Source: Candidatus Scatoplasma merdavium (lineage in GTDB: Bacteria; Bacillota_I; Bacilli_A; RFN20; CAG-288). From it: a DNA stretch of 12,619 nucleotides. The translations under genes and the position numbers were made by a program. Shown here in pieces: positions 6,477 through 12,619 of the stretch. The first letter of the stretch is position 1. Each line of letters opens with the position of its first letter. The stretch spans positions 1 to 12,619 of the forward strand of contig JADING010000050.1 of the NCBI GenBank assembly GCA_017694135.1, in the 5' to 3' direction. The notes under the pieces were generated by a model. That model was not told the origin of the DNA. It saw only the letters and a list, made by a program, of their open reading frames with translations, and searched no databases.

Positions 6477-6881
6477 GTGAAAAGGAAAGTTATAAAAGAC
6501 ATCGCTTGTTTCGTTAGTATTATCTTCCTAGTTGCGGCCTATTTTGTGGTCGTTAATGTAAACAGCGATATAAATTACCTTGCAGCTATGACACCGACTT
6601 ATATGATGTGTTTGGTCATGAGCGTTTTTTCATTGCTTTGGTCAATGAGAGAGGCTAACAAGGTTACAAGTTTGAATATCGCTATTGTTTTAGCTACGAC
6701 ACTCTTTTGTTTTTTGACGGTTGTTTTTGAAGCTTTGACCATTCAAAACCCTGAACCTTCAAGGGGAATGGAACTCGCTTTAGATGTGTTTTTTTGGATT
6801 GGTGGAACTCTAATGGCAGGGGATTTGATTTACGCTTGCGTATTAGATTATTCACCGAAATTTTGCAAGCGTGCGGATTGA
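6477..6881 (+). CDS. Small four-helix membrane protein, unknown function
   Basis: This 134-residue hydrophobic protein has about four membrane helices, roughly residues 10-28, 36-56, 66-88 and 99-120, with a basic N-terminus (MKRKVIKD) and a short basic tail (KFCKRAD). I recognise no family. The start is GTG. It is supported by AGGAG at 6463-6467 with a 9-base gap, whereas the nearby ATG at 6469 opens a frame that stops after three codons. The gene lies divergent to tRNA-fMet and just before rubrerythrin, whose -35 box overlaps its stop codon. No terminator is seen between the two, so readthrough into rubrerythrin is possible. No functional link can be inferred from this. Confidence 0.72.
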   Translation: MKRKVIKDIACFVSIIFLVAAYFVVVNVNSDINYLAAMTPTYMMCLVMSVFSLLWSMREANKVTSLNIAIVLATTLFCFLTVVFEALTIQNPEPSRGMELALDVFFWIGGTLMAGDLIYACVLDYSPKFCKRAD

Positions 6882-6906
6882 TTAGTTTTGTTTTGAATAT
6901 TACAAT
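6878..6906 (+). promoter_or_regulatory. Promoter of rubrerythrin
   Basis: TTGATT (6878-6883), 17 bases, then TACAAT (6901-6906). The -35 box overlaps the stop codon of the membrane protein gene. The ribosome binding site AAAGGAG (6915-6921) follows closely. Confidence 0.62.
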
Positions 6907-6928
6907 TTAAATACAAAGGAGATTATTT

Positions 6929-7489
6929 ATGGCTACTACACCTGAAATGCTCAAAGGCACTAAAACTGAAAAGAACTTAGAAGCTGCTTTTGCTGGCGAA
7001 TCTCAAGCTCGCAACAAGTACACTTATTTTGCTTCTGTCGCTAAGAAGGAAGGATACGTTCAGTTCTCTGAACTTTTCTTAGAGACTGCTGCTAATGAAA
7101 AGGAACACGCCGAGCTTTGGTTCAAGGCTCTCGGAGGCGTTAAAGATACTGCTAGTAACTTAGAAGCTGCTGCAGCTGGCGAACACTACGAATGGACCGA
7201 AATGTATCCGGAGTTTGCTAAGGTTGCTGACGAAGAAGGTTTCCACGATATTGCTGCTCAAATGCGTGGTGTTGCTGCTGTCGAAAAGGTTCACGAGAAT
7301 CGTTATAGAAAGCTTTTGGAGACTTTGAAGGCTGACAAGGTCTTCATCTCCGATGAAGTTGTTGTTTGGAAGTGCTCTAACTGCGGTTACATTCACGTTG
7401 GCAAACAAGCTCCGAAACTTTGTCCGGTCTGCAGACACGATCAAGGTTATTTCCGCCGCGCTGATGAAGCTGGTCACGAAACTTGGTAA
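6929..7489 (+). CDS. rbr: Rubrerythrin (non-haem iron peroxidase)
   Basis: This 186-residue protein has the classic two-domain plan. Residues 1 to about 140 are a ferritin-like four-helix bundle carrying the di-iron ligands: Glu24, the E57-K-E-H60 motif, Glu85/Glu88, and E119-K-V-H122. A rubredoxin-like domain follows with Cys149, Cys152, Cys165 and Cys168 binding one iron. Such proteins reduce hydrogen peroxide to water in the cytoplasm of anaerobes, drawing electrons from NAD(P)H through rubredoxin-type carriers. All expected ligands are present, so it should be active. After the last CxxC there is a longer tail than usual, ending DEAGHETW. Translation signals are strong: AAAGGAG seven bases before the ATG. 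Its own promoter and terminator make it essentially a single-gene unit. I see no PerR-like palindrome at the promoter. Confidence 0.96.
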   Translation: MATTPEMLKGTKTEKNLEAAFAGESQARNKYTYFASVAKKEGYVQFSELFLETAANEKEHAELWFKALGGVKDTASNLEAAAAGEHYEWTEMYPEFAKVADEEGFHDIAAQMRGVAAVEKVHENRYRKLLETLKADKVFISDEVVVWKCSNCGYIHVGKQAPKLCPVCRHDQGYFRRADEAGHETW

Positions 7490-7526
7490 AGAGTTTGCAC
7501 AGTAAACTACTTGTAAATTTGTGCTG

Positions 7527-7551
7527 AAAGCCCTTGAAAGAGGGCTTTTTT
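7527..7551 (+). terminator. Intrinsic terminator of rubrerythrin
   Basis: AAAGCCCT (7527-7534) pairs with AGGGCTTT (7541-7548) around a 6-nt loop, and a run of six T (7546-7551) closes it. It lies 37 bases past the rubrerythrin stop codon. Confidence 0.9.
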
Positions 7552-7647
7552 GTGTTCTTAGCCCTTTCATTCATCTTTCATATAAGTTAATATAACAATA
7601 AGTAGTAAAAATTTTATCGTTCTTACGAAGGAAAGGTAGTTGTTAAT

Positions 7648-8658
7648 ATGTCTGACAGTATAAAAAAAGATCGCGTGACAATCTATGATGTGGCTACTCA
7701 CGCGAGAGTGTCTTTAGCTACGGTTTCACGCGTTATTAATCAAAAGGGAAATGTCACTGATAAGACTAAACAGCGCGTTCAAGATGCAATTAAAGAATTG
7801 GGCTATCGTCCTTCGGCTATTGCTCGTGGTTTAGCGACTAACAAATCGACAAACATAGGTATTGTTTTGCCCGGTGTAAACTACGTCTATATTTGCAATA
7901 TGCTTTCTGGTATGACCGATATCGCTAATATTTACGGTTATCAGACTACCTTGTTTATTACTAAACGTTCGAAAGAAGACGCGCAGAAGGTCATGGAGAA
8001 GCTCATTTCTTCTCACGTTGATGGCGCAGTAATTTTCGATGATGAATTGGATGAAGACGACATTCGCTTTATTCAAGCTTACAACATTCCTCTTGTTGTT
8101 GTCGGTCACGATATGTCAGGAGAGAAACTCTCTTCTATTACCCTCGATTACAAGTCGACCTTGGTTCAGATATTGCAAGAGTATTACGACAGGGGAAACA
8201 AAGAGGCTTACTATTTAGATGTTACTATGGCTGGAAATATGATGGATGATGTCCGTGATGCCTGCTTAGATTACGCTCAATCTCGTGGAGAAACTTTGTC
8301 TTTGATACATTCTGAAGACTCCTACCAGAGACTTTATTCGGATATGAAAGAGTATTTTACTACCCCTTCTCATCACAAAGGCTTGTTTATCTGCCCGCGC
8401 GATTCCTTAGCTTGTGCGGTTATTAACGCAGCGGAAGAAAAGGGTATTAAAATTCCTGATGAAATTCAAGTTATTTCTGTCGTTGGTACCAAGTATTCTT
8501 ACATTGTCCGCCCGCAAGTATCTTCTTTAGAAATCGATTGGTTTGAAGTTGGTTCCATTGCGGTGAGAATGCTAACTAAGCTTCTCAAAGATGATTTGGA
8601 TCAAAAGGTCTACCGCTTTAAATCTCAATTTGCTATTCGTGGATCAACTAAGAAATAA
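7648..8658 (+). CDS. ccpA: LacI-family transcriptional regulator, CcpA-like
   Basis: This 336-residue protein has an N-terminal helix-turn-helix (about 10-31, VTIYDVATHARVSLATVSRV) and a hinge helix (about 56-63, in RPSAIARGLATNKS), both very close to CcpA, the carbon catabolite control protein of Firmicutes. The rest is a periplasmic-binding-protein-like core. Near the C-terminus WFEVGSIAVRMLTK (298-311) lines up with the CcpA segment that contacts HPr phosphorylated on serine, with the key Arg kept as Arg307 and Tyr-Asp changed conservatively to Phe299-Glu300. The protein ends in RGSTK, like the CcpA RQSTK. The effector core is more diverged, so another LacI-family regulator remains possible. 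AAGGAAAGG at 7628-7636 is the likely ribosome binding site. The ezrA group follows from a separate promoter. I found no cre site by eye in the gaps of this window. Confidence 0.8.
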   Translation: MSDSIKKDRVTIYDVATHARVSLATVSRVINQKGNVTDKTKQRVQDAIKELGYRPSAIARGLATNKSTNIGIVLPGVNYVYICNMLSGMTDIANIYGYQTTLFITKRSKEDAQKVMEKLISSHVDGAVIFDDELDEDDIRFIQAYNIPLVVVGHDMSGEKLSSITLDYKSTLVQILQEYYDRGNKEAYYLDVTMAGNMMDDVRDACLDYAQSRGETLSLIHSEDSYQRLYSDMKEYFTTPSHHKGLFICPRDSLACAVINAAEEKGIKIPDEIQVISVVGTKYSYIVRPQVSSLEIDWFEVGSIAVRMLTKLLKDDLDQKVYRFKSQFAIRGSTKK

Positions 8659-8713
8659 CCAGAGTTACACTTTAATTGCCTAAAGATATATAAATGCCTT
8701 TTTGTTGTGGTTT

Positions 8714-8722
8714 TGCTATAAT
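8714..8722 (+). promoter_or_regulatory. Extended -10 promoter of the ezrA-desulfurase-thiI operon
   Basis: TGCTATAAT is a perfect extended -10 element (TG at 8714-8715, TATAAT at 8717-8722). No good -35 box lies 17 bases upstream, which is common with extended -10 promoters. The start would be about 13 bases before the ezrA ATG. Confidence 0.65.
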
Positions 8723-8741
8723 TATTTGAGTAGAGGCAGAT

Positions 8742-10439
8742 ATGAACCCAGGGTTAATTGTTCTGATTATCATAATTTCTATCGCGGTTGTTGTTGGAGG
8801 TGTTTTTGGTTTTATCCTCCTTTTGCGCCGTACGCGAAAATCAGCGGTAAAAGAGTTGCAAGAACGTTATGATCAAATCCACAATTCTTTTTCGACTGAT
8901 TGCTCTAATATGATTAAACGCATCGAAGATATCGCCAATCACAATCCAAAATTCTCACAAATTTCAACTTCTGTTCACCAGAGATTCAATGTTATCCTTA
9001 ACGATAACGATAAAATCTGTTACATCGCTTGCGAATCGTTAAAAACCATGGTGAGCGATAAGAATTACAAAGATATTAAAAACGTCTTGCATTCCACTAA
9101 AGTTTCAATGGATAACTTTTCTCGAGAAGCGATTCAATTAAATAACGATTTACAATCGATTCTTAAAGAAGAAGACGATATTCGCGGCCAGATTGTGGTT
9201 CTGCGTGAAAAGTTCCGCAACTTAAAGAACGCTTATAGCGAAAACCAGACGGCTTTGGAGTCTCTTTCAAAGTCTTTCGATACTCTCTTTGAGCATTTAA
9301 CTGAGGGATTTGTAGAATTTGAGGACATTTTAAATCAGGCTGATTATTCTAAACTCAATCAAAAGATTCCTGAAATTGACAAGTTGATTGATGCTGCTAA
9401 CAAAGCTATAAAAGATTTGCCTTATTTAAATACCTTGGCTGACAAGGTGGTTCCTGAGAGGCTTGAGGAACTTAAAAGAACTTACCAAGAGCTCGAAAGT
9501 CAAAATTATCCTCTCCATCATCTCATGCTTAAAAGCAACATTGAAACAATGTATCAGCGCTTAGATGAGTGCAAGTCTAAGCTCAGCAATCTTTCGACTG
9601 CTGGAGTAGGGGATGTCTTAAACGGCATTACTATGCAGATATCGACTTATTTCAACGATTTTGAAAAGGAGAAGCAAGCGAAAAAAGAATTTGATAGTTT
9701 GCAATCTTCTATTTTCGTCTCTACTTACCAAGCGGAAAAACAATACGCTAACTTGAAGTCTTCTTTGCCGAAGTATCAGAAGGTTTATAAGATTTCTCCT
9801 ACTTACATTGAGCAGATTGAAGTTATCAAAGATATGATTGACGATATGTCATCAAAAAAGAGAATGCTTGATGGTTTTATTAATTCTTCAACTAAGCAAC
9901 CTTATTCGACTTTGGTGACAACTATGAAAGAGCTCAAGCTCAGAATAGATAAAGTTCAGAACGCTTTTGATAATTTCCATTCTTATTTAAAGACTCTAAA
10001 AGAAGATGCGGATTCTTCATTTAGTTTTATTCGTTCTTCTTTCGCTTTGTTAAAAGAAATAGAAAGAGATGTCATCAATATGAATATCCCTTCGCAGAGT
10101 GAATTGTTTTTACCGCGCATTCAAATGGTCTATAAAGGTTTAGTGTCTTTAGATAGAGGCCTTAGTAACGTTCCGATTAATATTTCGCAAATCAATTCTA
10201 TGCGCGAAACTCTCACAGAGAATATTTCTTCTTTGCAGCAAGAAGTAAACGATGCTGTAAAACTGATGAAAAGTGCGGAAGATTTAATAGTTTACAATAA
10301 CCGCTTTAGAACCGATTATCCTTCTTCTCGCTCCAAATTAGAAATAGCTGAGAAAGCTTTTTGGGAAGGTGATTTCTCTCGCTCTGGTTCTTTAGGTGCA
10401 GAAATATACCGCGAACAAACGGATAAATACGTCAAATGA
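8742..10439 (+). CDS. ezrA: EzrA-type septation ring regulator
   Basis: This 565-residue protein, close to the 562-570 usual for EzrA, has one N-terminal membrane helix (about 4-28) followed by RRTRK. The rest is a long, almost wholly alpha-helical, coiled-coil cytoplasmic region. EzrA sits at the membrane, binds FtsZ and restrains extra Z-ring formation while helping septal wall synthesis. The C-terminal segment YNNRFR (518-523) followed by a helix with IAEKAFWEGDF fits the conserved region around the 'QNR' patch of EzrA. The order ezrA - cysteine desulfurase - thiI also resembles the Bacillus locus, which supports the call. The start is preceded by GAGG (8733-8736) and an extended -10 promoter. 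It overlaps the next gene by 4 bases (ATGA), a sign of translational coupling. Sequence identity to known EzrA is low by eye, so the call rests on architecture plus context. Confidence 0.86.
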   Translation: MNPGLIVLIIIISIAVVVGGVFGFILLLRRTRKSAVKELQERYDQIHNSFSTDCSNMIKRIEDIANHNPKFSQISTSVHQRFNVILNDNDKICYIACESLKTMVSDKNYKDIKNVLHSTKVSMDNFSREAIQLNNDLQSILKEEDDIRGQIVVLREKFRNLKNAYSENQTALESLSKSFDTLFEHLTEGFVEFEDILNQADYSKLNQKIPEIDKLIDAANKAIKDLPYLNTLADKVVPERLEELKRTYQELESQNYPLHHLMLKSNIETMYQRLDECKSKLSNLSTAGVGDVLNGITMQISTYFNDFEKEKQAKKEFDSLQSSIFVSTYQAEKQYANLKSSLPKYQKVYKISPTYIEQIEVIKDMIDDMSSKKRMLDGFINSSTKQPYSTLVTTMKELKLRIDKVQNAFDNFHSYLKTLKEDADSSFSFIRSSFALLKEIERDVINMNIPSQSELFLPRIQMVYKGLVSLDRGLSNVPINISQINSMRETLTENISSLQQEVNDAVKLMKSAEDLIVYNNRFRTDYPSSRSKLEIAEKAFWEGDFSRSGSLGAEIYREQTDKYVK

Positions 10440-11572
10440 TATATTTTGATAACGCTTCTTCTGGATTGCTAGAAAAAGAAGTTCTTTCAGCTTTTAATAA
10501 GTATTCTTTAGAGTTTTACGCTAACCCGTCTTCCGCTCATAACCTTGGTAGCGTTTCTTTGCAAGCTATTGAGAAAGCTAAAAGGCAGATATTAAAAGAA
10601 CTTAACATCCCTGATTACAACTTGGTTTTTACTTCTGGTGCTACCGAAGGAAACAATTTTTTGATTGAAGGTATCGCTAGGAGAAATTTCAAAGTAGCTA
10701 ATAAAATCATTACATCGAAAATTGAGCATCCTTCTGTAATTCAAGTCTTTAAAGCTTTGGAAAAAGAGGGATTTCAGGTCGTTTATTTAGATGTTGATAA
10801 ATATGGGAGAATCGATCTAAATGAGCTATCTAATGCGATAGATAACAAGACCAGTTTAGTCAGTGTCATGGCGGTAAATAACGAAGTTGGAACTGTCGAA
10901 CCGGTGAGTGAAATTTCTAAAATCGTCAGAAAATATCCGCGCTGCTATTTTATGTCTGATGTTACTCAGGGGATATTAAAAACGGATTTAGACTATTCTC
11001 TCATCGATGCTTTTTCAATGTCAGGACACAAGATAGGTGGGCTTAAATCTTCAGGATTCGTAGCTTTTAAAAAGCGCATAGATATCTTGCCTTTGATTAA
11101 AGGTGGAGAGCAGCAAGACGGATATCGTTCAGGGACTTTAAATGCTCCTTTAATTTGCTCTCTGGCTACGGCCATGCGAATCGGATTAGCAAAAAAGGAA
11201 GAAAGAACAAAGAAGGCCAATGAATTGAAACAATATTTAGTAAGTAAATTTAATGAAATGCCGGATTTGATAGAAATTGTTTCACCGCAAGAGCACTGCT
11301 CGCCTTTCATTTTAAATTTTGCCTTGCTTCACCATAAAGCTAGCGTTGTCGTTGAAGCTTTATCTCAAAGGGAAATATATGTGACGACACGTTCTTCTTG
11401 CTCTTCAAAATCTAAGGGTGGTTCAGATGTTATTCTAGCGATGGGATACAGCGAATCTATTGCCGAAAACTGCATCCGTTTGTCATTTAATGGAACGGAA
11501 GAAATCGCGCAAGGAGAAGAGTTTGTTGCAGTTTTAAAAGAGCTTTTGCACGATATTAGGAGGAGAGATTGA
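10436..11572 (+). CDS. Cysteine desulfurase (NifS/IscS family), probable ThiI sulfur donor
   Basis: This 378-residue pyridoxal-phosphate enzyme removes sulfur from cysteine, giving alanine and an enzyme persulfide. Visible features are the N-terminal YFDNASSG motif, the SGATEGNN cofactor-binding stretch (67-74), His98 that stacks on the cofactor ring, Asp175 and Gln178, and the Schiff-base Lys199 in SMSGHK. GGEQQDGYRSGT (223-234) and the catalytic Cys322 in TTRSSCSS are also present. All essential residues are present. The catalytic loop is followed by KGGSDVILAMGY, as in the Bacillus-type desulfurases that serve ThiI. It starts with ATG inside the ezrA stop (ATGA) with only a weak ribosome binding site, so its translation probably depends on ezrA. 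It overlaps thiI by one base (TGATG). This matches the B. subtilis NifZ-ThiI pair for 4-thiouridine in tRNA. A role in Fe-S or thiamine sulfur supply is possible too. Confidence 0.92.
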   Translation: MIYFDNASSGLLEKEVLSAFNKYSLEFYANPSSAHNLGSVSLQAIEKAKRQILKELNIPDYNLVFTSGATEGNNFLIEGIARRNFKVANKIITSKIEHPSVIQVFKALEKEGFQVVYLDVDKYGRIDLNELSNAIDNKTSLVSVMAVNNEVGTVEPVSEISKIVRKYPRCYFMSDVTQGILKTDLDYSLIDAFSMSGHKIGGLKSSGFVAFKKRIDILPLIKGGEQQDGYRSGTLNAPLICSLATAMRIGLAKKEERTKKANELKQYLVSKFNEMPDLIEIVSPQEHCSPFILNFALLHHKASVVVEALSQREIYVTTRSSCSSKSKGGSDVILAMGYSESIAENCIRLSFNGTEEIAQGEEFVAVLKELLHDIRRRD

Positions 11573-12619
11573 TGGATAGTTCAGATTTAGTAATGCTTCG
11601 CTTTGGCGAGTTAGGAACAAAAGGGAAAAACCTCAAGGATTTTATCAACCGCTTAGGTCAAAATGTCCGCGTTTATTTAAAACCTTTTAAGAAGCTAAAA
11701 ATCGATGTGAGAAGGGATCATATTTACATTTATTTAAATTCGACACCTTTCGATGATATTAAACCGATTATTGAAAAAATCCCTGGTATTCTTTCTTTTT
11801 CTCACTGTATCGCTTATCAAGATAAAAACATCGATTCAATCGCTGAAAAAGCAGTTGAAGTTTGCTCACACACTACTAAAAAGACTTTTAAGGTAGTCAC
11901 TAAAAGAATCGATAAGCTTTTCTACATGCATTCAAGTGAAGTCAACAGATATATCGCTGATAAGGTTCTGTCTTCTTGCCCTAATATTAAAGTCGATGTT
12001 CATTCTCCCGAACTTGAACTTCACCTTTCTATTAGAGAAGATTGTATCTATTTTTATTATGATTCATATCCTGGTATCGGAGGATATCCTAATGGAATTG
12101 CTGGAAAAGCGCTGATGTTGCTTTCCGGTGGCATCGATTCACCAGTGGCATCTTTCCTGATGATGAAAAGGGGAGTTAAACTTGAAATGATTCACTTTGC
12201 CGCCCCTCCTTATACTTCAGAGCAGGTTCTGGTAAAGATTAAAGATATTATGCGAAAGTTGTTAGCTTTCCAATCCGAAATTAAGCTTTATATCGTTCCC
12301 TTTACCGATATTCAAAAGAAGATCTACGAAGTTGCAGGAACTTCTTACGCTATTACTATTATGAGAAGAATGATGCTTCGTTTAGCGGAAAGAACAGCGA
12401 GATCCCACAACTGTTTGGTCCTTTCAAACGGTGAATCGATTGGGCAGGTAGCGTCTCAGACGCTCAAAAGCATCAGAGCGATTGAAGCAGGATGCAATTT
12501 ACCTATAATTCGCCCTCTTGCAACTTACGATAAATTAGATATTATCGCTTTAGCTAAAAAGATTGATACTTACGATATTTCTATTCGCCCATACGAAGAT
12601 TGCTGCACTATCTTTGCAG
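11572..12619 (+). CDS. thiI: tRNA 4-thiouridine synthetase ThiI, 3' end outside window
   Basis: The gene starts at ATG 11572 and is still open at the window edge after 349 codons; Bacillus-type ThiI has about 400. ThiI adenylates U8 of tRNA and inserts sulfur to make 4-thiouridine, and may also feed thiamine thiazole synthesis. It begins with MLRFGELGTKGKN, the usual N-terminal ferredoxin-like start, followed by a THUMP RNA-binding region (about 60-165). The PP-loop SGGIDSP (185-191) binds ATP. GESIGQVASQTLKSI and IIRPLATYDK are typical family stretches. The last residues are PYEDCCTIFA, placing Cys344-Cys345 where the sulfur-accepting cysteine of ThiI lies. A strong AGGAGG (11558-11563) lies 8 bases before the start, and the start overlaps the desulfurase stop by one base. 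Whether a rhodanese domain follows cannot be seen; the Bacillus-like partner gene suggests none. Confidence 0.95.
   Translation, partial: MDSSDLVMLRFGELGTKGKNLKDFINRLGQNVRVYLKPFKKLKIDVRRDHIYIYLNSTPFDDIKPIIEKIPGILSFSHCIAYQDKNIDSIAEKAVEVCSHTTKKTFKVVTKRIDKLFYMHSSEVNRYIADKVLSSCPNIKVDVHSPELELHLSIREDCIYFYYDSYPGIGGYPNGIAGKALMLLSGGIDSPVASFLMMKRGVKLEMIHFAAPPYTSEQVLVKIKDIMRKLLAFQSEIKLYIVPFTDIQKKIYEVAGTSYAITIMRRMMLRLAERTARSHNCLVLSNGESIGQVASQTLKSIRAIEAGCNLPIIRPLATYDKLDIIALAKKIDTYDISIRPYEDCCTIFA

Noticed and set aside
6469..6480. ATG at 6469 as the start of the four-helix membrane protein
   Set aside because: That frame stops after three codons (TGA); the GTG at 6477 is correctly spaced from AGGAG.
7160..7574. 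Two minus-strand open frames opposite rubrerythrin
   Set aside because: The rubrerythrin strand carries all catalytic residues and strong signals; the antisense frames give no recognisable protein.
7831..8109. Minus-strand frame opposite the CcpA-like gene
   Set aside because: Antisense shadow without a start signal or known motif.
10993..11310. Minus-strand frame opposite the cysteine desulfurase gene
   Set aside because: Antisense shadow; the plus strand has every active-site residue of the desulfurase.
1..12619. CRISPR array, insertion sequence, phage or defence module
   Set aside because: No repeat-spacer pattern, transposase, integrase or recognisable defence gene was seen in any frame.

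Overview
The window reads as a chromosomal segment of a low-GC, anaerobic or microaerophilic Firmicutes/Bacilli-type organism, possibly one of the Mollicutes-like gut lineages. The evidence is an EzrA-type division protein, a CcpA-like LacI-family regulator, the Bacillus-style trio ezrA - cysteine desulfurase - thiI, AAAGGAG-type ribosome binding sites, rubrerythrin, and serine-linker lipoproteins. TGA is a real stop codon (ezrA and the desulfurase both end in TGA) and tryptophan is TGG, so the standard bacterial code applies, not the Mycoplasma code. The exact taxon cannot be fixed from sequence reading alone.

Left part (1-1170): the 3' end of a glycogen synthase gene (plus strand) converges on a guanylate kinase-like gene (minus strand). 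They share a bidirectional terminator, and the kinase stop codon lies inside the hairpin loop. The kinase has its own clear promoter.

Middle left (1170-6190, all minus strand): two large secreted lipoproteins of 741 and 516 residues have the same plan (lipobox, Ser/Thr-rich linker, beta-rich all-secreted body) and look like distant paralogues. Each has its own intrinsic terminator. Upstream of them is a DUF3137-type membrane protein.

Centre (6200-6480): a single initiator tRNA-fMet gene (minus strand) has its own promoter and terminator. The terminator region may also carry the promoter of the DUF3137 gene, which would give a leaderless mRNA.

Right part (6477-12619, all plus strand): a small four-helix membrane protein of unknown function, rubrerythrin (peroxide defence) with its own promoter and terminator, a CcpA-like regulator, then a tightly packed operon of ezrA, cysteine desulfurase and thiI (cut by the window edge). 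The last two should act together: the desulfurase mobilises sulfur as a persulfide and ThiI uses it to make 4-thiouridine in tRNA.

Most of the window is ordinary housekeeping DNA. I see no CRISPR array, insertion sequence, phage module or defence system. The least explained parts are the two poly-serine lipoproteins with the palindrome and tandem repeat between them, the unusual initiator tRNA, and the possible leaderless gene.
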